A DNA stretch of 64,000 nt from Klebsiella spallanzanii (GCF_902158555.1 NZ_CABGGS010000001.1:434001-498000), one strand, 5' to 3'; positions 36,217-46,673 are shown, numbered from the stretch's first letter. Numbers and translations are program-made. The notes: generated by a model not told the origin, from the letters alone.

Positions 36217-36798
36217 ATGAACTATCAGGTTTTCCCGCTTTTTACCCGAATAACAACGCTGCTCTTTTTTCTATTCAGCTTCATTTCTTGCTTCTTCGGG
36301 ATTTCTGCCTTACTAACATATTGTGTTCTGGTTGGTTTATTCTTTCCCATTGGCATATCAATGCGTCTTCATCGTCTCAACGAAACTGGCGTCGCGCTAA
36401 CGCTTACTGAAAATACCCAATGGATAACCTATATTCATGGCTTCCCGGCTCAGGAACAACGCGCCGTACTTAAAAATCCCTGCTTCTGGTCAACAGAGAG
36501 AATCCAACAATTTTTTATCCGCTGCTTTGTGGGCAAGATGGTTTTACAGGGGAGCTGTATCGCCATACTTGCTTATGAGTTCCAGTATTTCAAAGGAAGC
36601 GAGGTTTCCGTAATACTTGCATTGCTGGCGCTACTGTATCTGCTCTATATGTCAGCTAAAAGCGCACATATGCTCTATTTAGTAGCGACTAATCAATGGC
36701 AGTGTGAATCCCTGACAACCTCCAGAGGAAGTATCTGGTATCAGGGATTCTTGCCAACAAAAGAAGGTAGAGACACGCTGTTTGCAAGGTTATGTTAA
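36217..36798 (+). CDS. Membrane protein of unknown function
   Basis: 193 residues from the ATG at 36217, preceded by AAGGA. Two adjacent hydrophobic segments near the N-terminus (about residues 9-30 and 30-50) and two more around 110-125 and 130-150 suggest a four-helix membrane protein; a cytosolic-looking stretch (TLTENTQWITYIHGF, about 62-105) lies between the pairs. No motif is recognised. It sits between the tRNA terminator and convergent ubiF, and E. coli K-12 has no gene I recall at this place. AT-richer codon use than its neighbours hints at later acquisition. Confidence 0.7.
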   Translation: MNYQVFPLFTRITTLLFFLFSFISCFFGISALLTYCVLVGLFFPIGISMRLHRLNETGVALTLTENTQWITYIHGFPAQEQRAVLKNPCFWSTERIQQFFIRCFVGKMVLQGSCIAILAYEFQYFKGSEVSVILALLALLYLLYMSAKSAHMLYLVATNQWQCESLTTSRGSIWYQGFLPTKEGRDTLFARLC

Positions 36799-36805
36799 AC
36801 GCAGA

Positions 36806-37981
36806 TTACAATCCCAACGCGTACTTCAGCGCCTGCCGCTTCAGGGCACCAGCTCGCCCGGCAGCCATCAGGCCCATATTTCGCAGCATACGGACCGGTG
36901 CCAGGTCGTTGCTGAATCCGGCATAAAACAGATCCATCCCTGACTGCATAATAAAGTTATCCGCTCTGCGTCGCGTCTGGTAGCGCTTAAGCACTGCCAG
37001 ACTAGCCCACTCCTCACCGTGCGCTTTTGCCCTACCCAGAATATCCAGCAGCGCATCAACATCACGATAGCCGAGGTTAACCCCCTGCCCCGCTAGCGGG
37101 TGAATCGTGTGGGCAGCATCCCCCACCAGCGCTAATCCCGGCTTCACATACTGCAATGCGTGGCGGCGAATCAGCGGGAATGCGCCTGCGCTTAGCGGCG
37201 TCACCTCTCCCAGCCGGGACGGAAAATGACGGGCAATTTCTTGCCGCAGTTGAACCATACTCATTCCCTGAAGCTGGAGGATCCTGGCCGGCGTGTCATA
37301 CCACACCAGTGAAGCCCAATGGTCAAACAACGGCAGAAAGGCGCGTGGCCCCGTTGGAGTGAACTGCTGCCAGGTGCTATCGCCGGGATCGTCCGCACAG
37401 TTCACGCTTATCAACATGCAGGATTGCTGATACTGCCACGCCTGCACGCCAATTCCCGCCAGTTGTCGTACCTGCGAGTTAGCGCCGTCCGCGCCAATCA
37501 CCAGCCGGGTATCATGTTGGCTGCCATCGGTCAGCGTTATCAAAGTATACGTTTCTCCACGCCGCATCTCCTGTAGCGATGTACCAACCCGCAGAGAGAT
37601 GAGTTCATGGGCCTCCAGCGCCTGCCATAGGGCAAGCTGCAGGACGTTATTTTCCACCATATAGCCCAGTTCGGGCAGCTTTAGCTCCGCAGCGTTAAAG
37701 ACGACATGAGCGCTTTCCCACTCCCAGGTCTCCAGTTGTCGATACGCATGCGCGCGCATTGCCCGCACAGCATCCCAGACGCCCAGGCTTTTCAGCAGCC
37801 CGACCGATGACGCGCTGATGGCCGAAATTCGCACATCAGGCGGCGAAGACGCATCAAAAGCGGGTGGCGCATTCTTTTCAATGACCGTCACCGTAAAACC
37901 TTGCTGCGCCAACCCAAGCGCCAGGGCGCCGCCCACCATTCCACCGCCAACGATAACAACATCTGTTGCATGAATTGTCAT
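36806..37981 (-). CDS. ubiF: UbiF, ubiquinone-biosynthesis flavin monooxygenase
   Basis: 391 residues. An FAD-dependent hydroxylase with the N-terminal dinucleotide fold VIVGGGMVGGALALGLA, the GADGANSQVR motif and the FAD ribityl motif GDAAHTIHPLAGQGVNLG. It hydroxylates 2-octaprenyl-3-methyl-6-methoxy-1,4-benzoquinol in ubiquinone synthesis. It is divergent from miaB, as in E. coli, and ends seven bases from the convergent unknown gene. Confidence 0.95.
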   Translation of the reverse strand: MTIHATDVVIVGGGMVGGALALGLAQQGFTVTVIEKNAPPAFDASSPPDVRISAISASSVGLLKSLGVWDAVRAMRAHAYRQLETWEWESAHVVFNAAELKLPELGYMVENNVLQLALWQALEAHELISLRVGTSLQEMRRGETYTLITLTDGSQHDTRLVIGADGANSQVRQLAGIGVQAWQYQQSCMLISVNCADDPGDSTWQQFTPTGPRAFLPLFDHWASLVWYDTPARILQLQGMSMVQLRQEIARHFPSRLGEVTPLSAGAFPLIRRHALQYVKPGLALVGDAAHTIHPLAGQGVNLGYRDVDALLDILGRAKAHGEEWASLAVLKRYQTRRRADNFIMQSGMDLFYAGFSNDLAPVRMLRNMGLMAAGRAGALKRQALKYALGL

Positions 37982-38189
37982 GGCTATTATCCTTAAACCC
38001 GAATCTCTTAAGTTTACCGGATTTTTATTCGCCTTGTGGTGATTACGGTCGTACTGGTCACGGCGCGGTCAAAGCATTACAATACGCGCCCTGCAATCCT
38101 GGCTTCATACCCGTCACGCTTCACATTGCAGAACAACGTCCGGTGAAGAAAATGACATTGGGTATACCTACTTAAGCATGAGCAAGTCG

Positions 38190-39614
38190 ATGACAAAAAA
38201 ACTCCATATTAAAACCTGGGGCTGTCAGATGAACGAATACGATTCATCAAAGATGGCCGATCTGCTGGATGCCACGCACGGGTATCAACTCACCGAAGTG
38301 GCGGAAGAAGCAGATGTGCTGCTGCTCAACACCTGCTCAATCCGTGAGAAGGCTCAGGAAAAAGTTTTCCATCAGCTAGGACGCTGGAAGCTGCTGAAAG
38401 AGAAGAATCCCAACTTGATCATCGGCGTCGGCGGCTGCGTAGCCTCTCAGGAGGGCGATCATATTCGCCAGCGCGCCCACTACGTCGATATTATTTTTGG
38501 GCCGCAAACCCTGCACCGCCTGCCGGAGATGATCAACTCCGTACGCGGCAACCGCAGCCCGGTTGTCGATATCAGCTTCCCGGAAATCGAAAAGTTCGAT
38601 CGCCTACCAGAACCGCGCGCCGAAGGCCCCAGCGCTTTTGTTTCTATCATGGAAGGCTGCAACAAGTACTGCACCTACTGCGTGGTGCCTTATACCCGCG
38701 GTGAGGAAGTCAGCCGCCCGAGCGACGATATCCTGTTTGAAATTGCCCAGCTTGCGGCTCAGGGCGTGCGTGAAGTTAACCTGCTCGGGCAAAACGTGAA
38801 CGCCTGGCGCGGTGAAAACTACGATGGCACCACCGGCAGCTTCGCCGATCTGCTGCGTCTGGTTGCGGCGATAGACGGCATCGACCGGATCCGCTTTACC
38901 ACCAGCCACCCGATCGAGTTCACTGACGATATCGTCGAGGTTTATCGTGATACGCCAGAGCTCGTCAGCTTCTTGCATCTGCCGGTACAGAGCGGTTCTG
39001 ATCGCGTACTGAACCTGATGGGGCGTACCCACACGGCTCTGGAATACAAAGCGATTATCCGCAAACTGCGCGCGGCACGTCCTGATATTCAGATTAGCTC
39101 CGACTTCATCGTTGGCTTCCCTGGTGAAACCACCCAGGATTTCGAGCAGACCATGAAGTTGATTGCCGATGTGAATTTCGATATGAGCTACAGCTTCATC
39201 TTCTCCGCCCGGCCGGGAACACCGGCGGCCGACATGGTCGATGACGTGCCGGAAGAAGATAAGAAGCAGCGCCTGTATATTCTGCAGGAGCGTATCAACC
39301 AGCAGGCAACGGCCTGGAGCCGTCGTATGCTCGGCACCGTGCAGCGTATTCTGGTGGAGGGTACCTCGCGTAAGAGCATCATGGAGCTGTCGGGCCGTAC
39401 CGAGAATAACCGCGTGGTCAACTTCGAAGGTTCACCTGAGATGATCGGTAAGTTTGTTGATGTTGAAATCACCGACGTCTGGACAAACTCCCTGCGCGGT
39501 AAAGTCGTGCGCACCGAGGACGAAATGGGTCTGCGCATCGCAGAAACCCCGGAATCGGTCATTGCGCGTACCCGTAAAGAAAACGATTTGGGTGTCGGTA
39601 TCTACCAGCCATAA
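38190..39614 (+). CDS. miaB: MiaB, tRNA-2-methylthio-N6-dimethylallyladenosine synthase
   Basis: 474 residues from the ATG at 38190, matching the E. coli start [15 protein letters not shown]; a second ATG four codons upstream is possible. The N-terminal MTTase domain has cysteines in [19 protein letters not shown] and GGCVASQ. The radical-SAM motif is CNKYCTYC, and a TRAM domain is at the C-terminus. It adds a methylthio group to A37 of tRNAs reading UNN codons. Its electrons come from flavodoxin, encoded in this window. Confidence 0.95.
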   Translation: MTKKLHIKTWGCQMNEYDSSKMADLLDATHGYQLTEVAEEADVLLLNTCSIREKAQEKVFHQLGRWKLLKEKNPNLIIGVGGCVASQEGDHIRQRAHYVDIIFGPQTLHRLPEMINSVRGNRSPVVDISFPEIEKFDRLPEPRAEGPSAFVSIMEGCNKYCTYCVVPYTRGEEVSRPSDDILFEIAQLAAQGVREVNLLGQNVNAWRGENYDGTTGSFADLLRLVAAIDGIDRIRFTTSHPIEFTDDIVEVYRDTPELVSFLHLPVQSGSDRVLNLMGRTHTALEYKAIIRKLRAARPDIQISSDFIVGFPGETTQDFEQTMKLIADVNFDMSYSFIFSARPGTPAADMVDDVPEEDKKQRLYILQERINQQATAWSRRMLGTVQRILVEGTSRKSIMELSGRTENNRVVNFEGSPEMIGKFVDVEITDVWTNSLRGKVVRTEDEMGLRIAETPESVIARTRKENDLGVGIYQP

Positions 39615-39621
39615 TCCGTTC

Positions 39622-39652
39622 AGGCCTGCCGACTCCGGCAGGCCTTGTATTT
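39622..39652 (+). terminator. Terminator after miaB
   Basis: AGGCCTGCCG, loop ACTC, CGGCAGGCCT, then TGTATTT. It lies eight bases after the miaB stop and separates it from ybeZ. Confidence 0.82.
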
Positions 39653-39769
39653 CCTCTCCTGAACCCAATATCTACAGCGATGCTTGCGCCATATTCCGAT
39701 GACGTGAATAATTTCCAGACAGGCCGGTGAACGTTTACCTTCCGGCTACCTATGCATAAGAGGAACAGT

Positions 39770-40816
39770 TTGAACACAGACACTCGCGAAATCACCCTTG
39801 AGCCCGCTGATAATGCCCGTCTGCTGAGCCTTTGCGGCCCGTTTGATGACAATATTAAACAGCTGGAACGCCGTCTCGGTATCGAGATTAATCGTCGTGA
39901 CAATCACTTTAAACTGACCGGTCGTCCGATCTGCGTCACCGCTGCGGCGGATATCCTGCGTAGCCTGTACGTCGATACTGCGCCAATGCGCGGCGAGACT
40001 CAGGATATTGAACCGGAACAGATTCATCTGGCAATCAAAGAAGCCCGCGTGCTGGAGCAAAGCGCTGAGAGCGTTCCGGACTACGGCAAGGCCATCAATA
40101 TCAAAACCAAGCGTGGCGTGATCAAGCCGCGTACGCCGAATCAGGCGCAGTACATCGCCAATATTCTCGACCACGACATTACCTTCGGCGTCGGCCCTGC
40201 CGGGACCGGGAAAACCTATCTGGCAGTCGCCGCAGCGGTAGACGCGCTGGAGCGCCAGGAGATCCGTCGTATTCTGCTGACCCGTCCGGCCGTTGAAGCC
40301 GGGGAAAAGCTGGGCTTCCTGCCTGGTGATTTGAGTCAGAAAGTCGACCCGTACCTGCGCCCGCTGTACGACGCGCTGTTCGAGATGCTCGGCTTTGAGA
40401 AAGTTGAGAAGCTTATCGAACGTAACGTGATTGAAGTCGCGCCGCTGGCCTATATGCGCGGTCGTACGCTGAACGATGCTTTTATCATCCTTGATGAGAG
40501 CCAGAACACCACCATCGAACAGATGAAGATGTTCCTGACCCGTATTGGTTTTAACTCCAAGGCGGTTATTACCGGCGACGTGACGCAGATTGACCTGCCG
40601 CGCAGCACCAAATCCGGCCTGCGCCACGCCATAGAAGTGCTGGCCGAAGTCGATGAGATTAGCTTCAACTTCTTCCACAGCGAGGACGTGGTGCGCCATC
40701 CGGTTGTCGCCCGCATCGTTAATGCTTATGAAGCATGGGAAGAAGCGGACCAAAAACGTAAAGCAGAACTGGCCGCCGAGCGTAAACGCGAAGCCCAGGA
40801 ACAGGAGCATAAATGA
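39770..40816 (+). CDS. ybeZ: YbeZ, PhoH-like NTPase
   Basis: 348 residues from a TTG at 39770. I prefer this start because AAGAGG sits six bases upstream and the protein then begins [12 protein letters not shown] as in E. coli; an ATG six codons earlier is in frame but would lie on the wrong side of the ribosome site. Walker A is [11 protein letters not shown] and Walker [10 protein letters not shown]. It is linked to YbeY in ribosome and RNA quality control. It overlaps ybeY by four bases. Confidence 0.92.
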   Translation: MNTDTREITLEPADNARLLSLCGPFDDNIKQLERRLGIEINRRDNHFKLTGRPICVTAAADILRSLYVDTAPMRGETQDIEPEQIHLAIKEARVLEQSAESVPDYGKAINIKTKRGVIKPRTPNQAQYIANILDHDITFGVGPAGTGKTYLAVAAAVDALERQEIRRILLTRPAVEAGEKLGFLPGDLSQKVDPYLRPLYDALFEMLGFEKVEKLIERNVIEVAPLAYMRGRTLNDAFIILDESQNTTIEQMKMFLTRIGFNSKAVITGDVTQIDLPRSTKSGLRHAIEVLAEVDEISFNFFHSEDVVRHPVVARIVNAYEAWEEADQKRKAELAAERKREAQEQEHK

Positions 40817-41280
40817 GTCAGGTCATTCTCGATTTACAGTTGGCTTGCGAAGATAACAGCGGAATGCCCGACGAGACCCAGTTTCAGCGCTGGGTCAATA
40901 CCGTTATTCCGCAGTTCCAGGAGGATTCGGAAGTCACGATTCGCCTGGTTGATGAAGCGGAAAGCCATGAACTGAATATGACCTATCGCGGGAAGGACAA
41001 GCCGACTAATGTGCTGTCTTTCCCGTTCGAAGCCCCACCGGGCATCGAATTACCACTGCTTGGCGATCTGGTCATCTGCCGTCAGGTCGTCGAGCAGGAA
41101 GCGAAAGAGCAAAACAAACCGCTGGAAGCGCACTGGGCGCACATGGTTGTCCACGGTAGTCTGCATCTTTTGGGCTACGACCATATCGTTGACGAAGAAG
41201 CGGAAGAGATGGAATCCCTCGAAACGGAGATAATGCTTGCTCTGGGCTATGAGGATCCGTACATTGCCGAGAAGGAATAA
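40813..41280 (+). CDS. ybeY: YbeY, endoribonuclease of rRNA maturation
   Basis: 155 residues, as in E. coli. The metal-binding motif [15 protein letters not shown] matches the H-x3-H-x5-H signature of the UPF0054 family, and the [12 protein letters not shown] strand is conserved. It acts in 16S rRNA 3'-end processing and 70S quality control. It is translationally coupled to ybeZ (ATGA overlap) and followed by ybeX. Confidence 0.96.
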   Translation: MSQVILDLQLACEDNSGMPDETQFQRWVNTVIPQFQEDSEVTIRLVDEAESHELNMTYRGKDKPTNVLSFPFEAPPGIELPLLGDLVICRQVVEQEAKEQNKPLEAHWAHMVVHGSLHLLGYDHIVDEEAEEMESLETEIMLALGYEDPYIAEKE

Positions 41281-41285
41281 CCTGC

Positions 41286-41302
41286 CGCCGGCTTTGCCGG
41301 CG
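41286..41302 (+). other. Hairpin between ybeY and ybeX
   Basis: CGCCGGC, TTT, GCCGGCG: a 7-bp stem just after the ybeY stop with no T tract. It is probably an mRNA stabiliser or partial pause rather than a terminator. Confidence 0.4.
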
Positions 41303-41378
41303 ACTGGCCGCTATGCCGGACGCTGAGTATACGCGTGACGAGCGACTATTTAACCAACATGAGAACCCATACGACGCC

Positions 41379-42257
41379 ATGAGCGACGACAATTCACACA
41401 GTAGCGACACAGTAAACAGCAAAAAGGGATTCTTCTCCCTGTTACTCAGCCAGCTCTTTCACGGTGAACCCAAAAATCGTGACGAACTACTGGCGCTGAT
41501 CCGTGATTCCGGGCAAAACGATCTTATCGACGAAGACACGCGCGATATGCTCGAAGGGGTAATGGATATCGCCGACCAACGCGTCCGCGACATCATGATC
41601 CCTCGCTCGCAGATGATTACCCTGAAACGCAACCAGACTCTGGACGAGTGCCTCGATGTGATAATCGAATCCGCCCACTCGCGTTTCCCGGTGATCAGCG
41701 AAGACAAAGATCACATCGAAGGGATTCTGATGGCCAAAGATCTGCTGCCGTTTATGCGCAGCGATGCCGAAGCCTTCAGCATGGAAAAAGTGTTGCGCCC
41801 GGCGGTTGTCGTGCCTGAAAGCAAGCGGGTTGACCGCATGCTGAAGGAGTTCCGCTCCCAGCGTTATCATATGGCTATCGTTATCGATGAGTTCGGCGGC
41901 GTCTCGGGTCTGGTGACCATCGAAGACATCCTTGAACTGATCGTCGGCGAAATAGAAGATGAATACGACGAAGAAGAAGATATCGATTTCCGTCAGCTCA
42001 GCCGCCATACGTGGACGGTACGCGCGCTGGCTTCAATCGAAGACTTCAACGAAGCCTACGGTACCCACTTCAGCGATGAAGAAGTCGATACCATCGGCGG
42101 CCTGGTAATGCAGGCGTTTGGTCATCTGCCTGCTCGCGGCGAGTCTATCGACATTGATGGTTACCAATTCAAGGTCGCAATGGCCGACAGCCGACGTATT
42201 ATTCAGGTACATGTAAAGCTTCCTGATGATGCCCCGCAGCCGAAGCTGGAAGACTAA
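41379..42257 (+). CDS. ybeX: YbeX (CorC-like), CBS-domain protein
   Basis: 292 residues from the ATG giving MSDDNSHSS, the E. coli start and length; the 22-codon upstream extension is not typical. Two CBS domains (about 70-190; [10 protein letters not shown] and [13 protein letters not shown]) are followed by a CorC/HlyC C-terminal domain ([20 protein letters not shown]). The family is linked to Mg2+/Co2+ efflux, and E. coli YbeX recently to ribosome metabolism. It lies in the conserved ybeZ-ybeY-ybeX-lnt order. Confidence 0.93.
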   Translation: MSDDNSHSSDTVNSKKGFFSLLLSQLFHGEPKNRDELLALIRDSGQNDLIDEDTRDMLEGVMDIADQRVRDIMIPRSQMITLKRNQTLDECLDVIIESAHSRFPVISEDKDHIEGILMAKDLLPFMRSDAEAFSMEKVLRPAVVVPESKRVDRMLKEFRSQRYHMAIVIDEFGGVSGLVTIEDILELIVGEIEDEYDEEEDIDFRQLSRHTWTVRALASIEDFNEAYGTHFSDEEVDTIGGLVMQAFGHLPARGESIDIDGYQFKVAMADSRRIIQVHVKLPDDAPQPKLED

Positions 42258-42279
42258 TCCAACGGGACGATCAACCTAA

Positions 42280-43818
42280 ATGGTATTTGCCTCTCTTATT
42301 GAACGCCAGCGTGTACGTCTGCTGCTGGCGTTGTTATTCGGAGCCAGCGGAACGCTGGCTTTTTCACCTTACGACTTCTGGCCTGCGGCAATTTTTTCGT
42401 TAATCGGCCTGCAAGGTTTAACCCTTAATCGCCGCCCGGTACAAAGCGCCGCCGTTGGCTATTTCTGGGGACTTGGGCTGTTTGGCTCAGGAATTAATTG
42501 GGTCTATGTTAGTATCGCGCAGTTCGGCGGAATGCCGGGGCCGGTTAACGTATTCCTGGTTGTTCTGCTGGCGGCGTATCTGTCTCTTTATACGGGATTA
42601 TTCGCCGGTATTCTTTCGCGCCTGTGGCCAAAAACCAGCTGGATACGCGTCGCTATCGCCGCGCCGGTAGTGTGGCAAATTACCGAATTCCTGCGCGGCT
42701 GGGTGCTGACCGGTTTCCCATGGCTACAGTTCGGCTACAGCCAGATTGACGGTCCACTAAAAGGCCTGGCTCCCGTGATGGGCGTCGAAGCGATTAACTT
42801 CCTGCTGATGGTTGTCAGCGGCCTGCTGGTGCTGGCGCTTATGCAGCGTAGCTGGAAACCGCTGATCGCCGCCGTCGTGCTGTTCGCCCTGCCCTTCCCG
42901 CTGCGCTACATTCAGTGGTATCAGCTATTGCCGGAGCGAACAACTCAGGTTTCGCTGGTACAGGGAGATATCCCTCAAGCGATGAAATGGGACCAGGATC
43001 AGCTACTTAATACGCTGAAAACCTACCTGGATCTTACCCAGCCGTATATGGGTAAATCACAGCTGATCATCTGGCCGGAATCAGCCATTCCCGATCTGGA
43101 AATCAACCAGCAGCGGTTCCTCAGCACGTTGGACGATCTACTACGGTCGAAAAACAGCTCACTGATCACCGGCATCGTCGATGCGCGACTGAACGCAAAG
43201 AACCGCTACGATACTTACAACACCATCATCACGCTGGGCAAAGATAATCCGTACAGCTACGACTCGAAGAATCGCTACAACAAGAACCACCTGGTGCCGT
43301 TTGGCGAGTTTGTGCCACTGGAATCGATTCTTCGCCCGCTGGCGCCGTTCTTCGACCTGCCGATGTCTTCTTTCAGCCGCGGCCCTTACGTGCAGCCCCA
43401 GCTTGTCGCGCATAATATGCGTCTGACGGCAGCCATCTGCTACGAGATTATTCTTGGCGAGCAGGTGCGAGATAACTTCCGCCCGGATACCGATTTTCTG
43501 TTAACCATCTCTAACGATGCATGGTTCGGCAAATCTATCGGCCCGTGGCAGCACTTCCAGATGGCGCGGATGCGCGCGCTGGAGCTGGCTCGCCCGCTGC
43601 TGCGCAGCACGAATAACGGCATTACCGCAGTCATCGGCCCACGCGGTGAAATTCAGGAAATGATCCCACAGTTCACACGTGCGGTATTAACGACCAAAGT
43701 CACCCCGACCTCAGGACTGACGCCGTACGCGCGTACAGGGAACTGGCCGCTGTGGGCGCTCACCGCATTATTTGGCTTCAGCGCGCTGTTGATGAGTCTG
43801 CGCCAACGCCGTCGATAA
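42280..43818 (+). CDS. lnt: Apolipoprotein N-acyltransferase
   Basis: 512 residues, as in E. coli. About six to eight membrane helices in the first 210 residues are followed by a periplasmic nitrilase-like domain. The catalytic triad is visible in order: Glu in [10 protein letters not shown], Lys in [11 protein letters not shown] and Cys in AAICYEI. It adds the third acyl chain to lipoproteins such as ChiQ and LptE in this window. It follows ybeX by 22 bases. Confidence 0.96.
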   Translation: MVFASLIERQRVRLLLALLFGASGTLAFSPYDFWPAAIFSLIGLQGLTLNRRPVQSAAVGYFWGLGLFGSGINWVYVSIAQFGGMPGPVNVFLVVLLAAYLSLYTGLFAGILSRLWPKTSWIRVAIAAPVVWQITEFLRGWVLTGFPWLQFGYSQIDGPLKGLAPVMGVEAINFLLMVVSGLLVLALMQRSWKPLIAAVVLFALPFPLRYIQWYQLLPERTTQVSLVQGDIPQAMKWDQDQLLNTLKTYLDLTQPYMGKSQLIIWPESAIPDLEINQQRFLSTLDDLLRSKNSSLITGIVDARLNAKNRYDTYNTIITLGKDNPYSYDSKNRYNKNHLVPFGEFVPLESILRPLAPFFDLPMSSFSRGPYVQPQLVAHNMRLTAAICYEIILGEQVRDNFRPDTDFLLTISNDAWFGKSIGPWQHFQMARMRALELARPLLRSTNNGITAVIGPRGEIQEMIPQFTRAVLTTKVTPTSGLTPYARTGNWPLWALTALFGFSALLMSLRQRRR

Positions 43819-43838
43819 TTATCACCTTTCTCCCTTCT

Positions 43839-43864
43839 ACCGTGGCGACATTCGTCGCTACGGT
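43839..43864 (+). terminator. Hairpin after lnt
   Basis: An 11-bp stem (ACCGTGGCGAC with GTCGCTACGGT, one G-U pair) and four-base loop lies 20 bases after the lnt stop. The next bases are pyrimidine-rich but not all T. Confidence 0.6.
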
Positions 43865-43885
43865 TACCCCTCTCTCGTGCCATTC

Positions 43886-43901
43886 TGGCACGGCCATTGC
43901 T
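43886..43901 (+). promoter_or_regulatory. Consensus sigma-54 promoter upstream of gltI
   Basis: TGGCACG, four bases, TTGCT: an exact match to the sigma-54 core, with GG and GC ten bases apart. The -24 part overlaps a small hairpin (GTGCCA, TTC, TGGCAC, 43877-43891). It points at gltI, about 285 bases away. Nitrogen control of glutamate/aspartate uptake would make sense. The match is direct; activity is inferred. Confidence 0.75.
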
Positions 43902-43945
43902 TAATAAACTCATGTAGCAACGCGATCCTGACTGGTAAAACCTGG

Positions 43946-43985
43946 TTGCACCATAACAGATCATCAAACGGCGCTATTTTGGTGC
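43946..43985. promoter_or_regulatory. NtrC-like sites downstream of the sigma-54 promoter
   Basis: 43971-43985 reads GCGCT-ATTTT-GGTGC, one mismatch from the NtrC dyad GCACY-N5-RGTGC and very like a glnA enhancer site. TTGCACCA at 43946-43953 forms a half site and is an inverted copy of TTGGTGCAA at 43979-43987. They lie about 35-75 bases downstream of the predicted start, which is unusual for enhancers. Confidence 0.55.
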
Positions 43986-44077
43986 AATGGGGAATTTTTG
44001 CCTTTAAATGGTGCGGTGCGCTTCGCAAAAACCAACAATATAAGAGCAAAATCTTTACATTAAGCCAAACTAAATGC

Positions 44078-44140
44078 TAACAAACACATACAAATGCTGC
44101 ACGTAAAGATGGCAGCAATAAGAAAACACACATTCACAAT
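44078..44140 (+). promoter_or_regulatory. CA-rich leader tracts, candidate GcvB targets
   Basis: Two CA-rich tracts (AACAAACACATACA from 44079 and AAAACACACATTCACAA from 44123) lie in the gltI leader. GcvB sRNA is known to repress gltI through a CA-rich element in the leader. The rest of the 366-base lnt-gltI gap contains no gene. Confidence 0.55.
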
Positions 44141-44184
44141 GGGTATCAATAGCGTCTGACGACGCTGAGGATAAGGAGTCGGAT

Positions 44185-45096
44185 ATGCAATTACGTAAAC
44201 TGGCCGCAGCAATGCTGGTCATGGGTCTGACCGCCGGTGCGGCGCAGGCAGAAGATACGGCACCAGCTGCTGGCCAGAGTACTCTGGATAAAATTGCCAA
44301 AAACGGCGTTATCGTCGTCGGTCACCGTGAATCATCCGTTCCATTCTCTTACTATGACAACAAGCAGCAGGTCGTTGGCTACTCTCAGGACTACTCGAAT
44401 GCGATTGTTGATGCCATCAAGAAGAAGCTGAACAAGCCGGATCTGCAGGTAAAACTGATCCCAGTCACCTCGCAAAACCGTATCCCACTGCTGCAAAACG
44501 GCACCTATGACTTCGAATGCGGCTCTACAACTAACAACCTCGAACGGCAAAAGCAGGCGGCCTTCTCCGACACGATCTTTGTTGTCGGTACGCGCCTGCT
44601 GGTGAAAAAAGGCGGTGCGATTAAAGATTTCCCGGACCTGAAGGATAAAGCTGTTGTCGTTACCTCAGGTACTACCTCAGAAATTCTGCTACACAAGCTG
44701 AACGATGAGAAAAAAATGAATATGCGCATTATCAGTGCAAAAGATCACGGCGACTCTTTCCGCACCCTGGAAAGCGGTCGCGCAGTGGCCTTTATGATGG
44801 ATGACGCGCTGCTGGCCGGTGAGCGAGCAAAAGCGAAGAAACCGGATAACTGGGAGATTGTAGGCACCGCTCAGTCTCAGGAAGCCTACGGCTGCATGCT
44901 ACGCAAAGACGATCCGCAGTTCAAAACGCTGGTAGACGAAACCGTCGCCCAGGCCCAGACCTCTGGCGAAGCGGCAAAATGGTTCGACAAATGGTTCAAA
45001 AACCCAATTCCGCCGAAGAACCTGAATATGAATTTCGAACTCTCTGAAGAGATGAAAGCGCTATTCAAATCACCAAACGACAAAGCTCTTAACTAA
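44185..45096 (+). CDS. gltI: GltI, periplasmic glutamate/aspartate-binding protein
   Basis: 303 residues with a signal peptide (MQLRKLAAAMLVMGLTAGAA, then QA cleavage before EDTAPA). The mature protein is a type II binding fold of the polar amino acid class: VIVVGHRESSVPFSYYD, YDFECGSTTNN and VVTSGTTSE. It delivers glutamate and aspartate to GltJKL. AAGGAG precedes the ATG. The last part of its transcript probably yields the SroC-like RNA. Confidence 0.96.
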   Translation: MQLRKLAAAMLVMGLTAGAAQAEDTAPAAGQSTLDKIAKNGVIVVGHRESSVPFSYYDNKQQVVGYSQDYSNAIVDAIKKKLNKPDLQVKLIPVTSQNRIPLLQNGTYDFECGSTTNNLERQKQAAFSDTIFVVGTRLLVKKGGAIKDFPDLKDKAVVVTSGTTSEILLHKLNDEKKMNMRIISAKDHGDSFRTLESGRAVAFMMDDALLAGERAKAKKPDNWEIVGTAQSQEAYGCMLRKDDPQFKTLVDETVAQAQTSGEAAKWFDKWFKNPIPPKNLNMNFELSEEMKALFKSPNDKALN

Positions 45097-45246
45097 TTAA
45101 AAAAACAAAGGGCGGGAAATCCTGCCCTCCCGATTGTTGTTACAGCACGGACAGACTATACGGTGGCTGGTCGTTCCCCAGCCGCCGCGAATACCGAAAC
45201 AAGCTGAACAACAATCTTCGAGGGTAGCGCTGCTACCCTTTTTTTC
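45090..45246 (+). ncRNA. sroC: SroC-like sRNA, GcvB sponge
   Basis: E. coli and Salmonella produce SroC from the gltI-gltJ interval, and this gap (162 bases) matches in place and size. It contains a GGGCGG/CCTGCCC-type stem near the start and ends in a strong terminator (AGGGTAGC, GCT, GCTACCCT at 45221-45239 plus eight T). The 5' end is a guess. SroC removes GcvB, which would relieve repression of gltI. Confidence 0.65.
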
Positions 45247-45258
45247 CAGGAGTCATGT

Positions 45259-45999
45259 ATGTCAATAGACTGGAACTGGGGGATATTCCTGCAACAGGCC
45301 CCGTTCGGCAACACTACCTATCTGGGCTGGCTTTGGAGCGGTTTTCAGGTCACCGTCGCACTCTCGATAACGGCCTGGATTATCGCTTTCTTCGTCGGTT
45401 CGCTATTCGGTATTTTACGTACCGTCCCTAATCGCCTTTTATCCTCTATCGGTACCTGTTACGTAGAACTCTTTCGTAACGTTCCGCTTATCGTACAATT
45501 CTTCAGTTGGTATCTGGTGGTACCCGAACTACTGCCGGAAAACATCGGCATGTGGTTTAAGTCCGAGTTGGATCCTAATATTCAGTTCTTCGTCTCTTCG
45601 ATGCTGTGCCTGGGATTATTTACCGCCGCACGCGTCTGTGAACAAGTTCGTTCCGGTATCCAATCGTTGCCTCGCGGGCAAAAAAATGCTGGTCTGGCGA
45701 TGGGACTGACGCTACCACAAACCTATCGCTACGTACTGCTGCCCAACGCCTACCGCGTTATCGTTCCGCCGATGACCTCCGAGATGATGAACCTGGTGAA
45801 AAACTCGGCTATCGCATCCACTATCGGACTTGCCGATATGGCCGCGCAGGCGGGCAAACTGCTGGATTACTCAGCCCACGCCTGGGAGTCCTTTACCGCC
45901 ATCACCCTCGCCTACGTGTTTATCAACGCCGTCATTATGCTGATTATGTATGTGGTTGAACGCAAGGTCCGTCTGCCGGGCAATATGGGGAGCAAATAA
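45259..45999 (+). CDS. gltJ: GltJ, glutamate/aspartate ABC permease
   Basis: 246 residues, as in E. coli. A polar-amino-acid-type permease with about five membrane helices and the EAA-like loop [40 protein letters not shown] is typical. It forms the inner-membrane channel with GltK. A CCAGGAG site lies upstream, after the SroC terminator. It overlaps gltK by one base. Confidence 0.96.
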   Translation: MSIDWNWGIFLQQAPFGNTTYLGWLWSGFQVTVALSITAWIIAFFVGSLFGILRTVPNRLLSSIGTCYVELFRNVPLIVQFFSWYLVVPELLPENIGMWFKSELDPNIQFFVSSMLCLGLFTAARVCEQVRSGIQSLPRGQKNAGLAMGLTLPQTYRYVLLPNAYRVIVPPMTSEMMNLVKNSAIASTIGLADMAAQAGKLLDYSAHAWESFTAITLAYVFINAVIMLIMYVVERKVRLPGNMGSK

Positions 46000-46673
46000 T
46001 GTACGATTTTGACTGGAGCTCCATTATTCCCTCAATGCCATACCTGCTTGCAGGGCTGGTTATTACCCTAAAAATCACCGTAACCGCAATTATTATCGGG
46101 ATTGTCTGGGGGACGATTCTGGCGGTCATGCGCCTGTCGAGCTTCCTGCCGCTGGCGTGGTTTGCCAAAACCTACGTTAACGTCTTCCGCTCCATTCCGC
46201 TGGTGATGGTGCTGCTGTGGTTTTACTTGATTGTTCCCGGCTTCCTGCAAAACGTACTTGGGCTGTCGCCGAAAACCGATATCCGTCTGATTTCAGCGAT
46301 GATCGCCTTCTCCATGTTTGAAGCAGCGTACTATTCAGAAATTATTCGCGCCGGTATTCAAAGTATCTCCCGCGGCCAGTCCAGCGCTGCATTGGCGTTA
46401 GGTATGACCCATTGGCAATCCATGAAGCTGGTCATTCTGCCGCAGGCTTTTCGTGCCATGGTACCGCTGCTGCTGACTCAGGGCATCGTACTGTTCCAGG
46501 ATACCTCTCTGGTCTATGTTCTGAGCCTGGCCGACTTCTTCCGCACCGCCTCCACTATCGGCGAGCGTGACGGAACCCAGGTAGAAATGATCCTGTTCGC
46601 AGGCGCCGTTTATTTTGTTATTAGCCTCAGCGCATCGCTGTTGGTCAGCTGGTTGAAGAAAAGGACTGTGTAA
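45999..46673 (+). CDS. gltK: GltK, glutamate/aspartate ABC permease
   Basis: 224 residues, as in E. coli. The second permease of the pair, with [17 protein letters not shown] and the coupling loop [23 protein letters not shown]. Start and stop overlap gltJ and gltL by one base each (TAATG arrangement), so the three subunits are probably made in fixed ratio. Confidence 0.96.
   Translation: MYDFDWSSIIPSMPYLLAGLVITLKITVTAIIIGIVWGTILAVMRLSSFLPLAWFAKTYVNVFRSIPLVMVLLWFYLIVPGFLQNVLGLSPKTDIRLISAMIAFSMFEAAYYSEIIRAGIQSISRGQSSAALALGMTHWQSMKLVILPQAFRAMVPLLLTQGIVLFQDTSLVYVLSLADFFRTASTIGERDGTQVEMILFAGAVYFVISLSASLLVSWLKKRTV

Noticed and set aside
39746-40810. 354-codon minus-strand frame across ybeZ
   Set aside because: Exact antisense of a well-supported NTPase gene; composition is that of a shadow frame.
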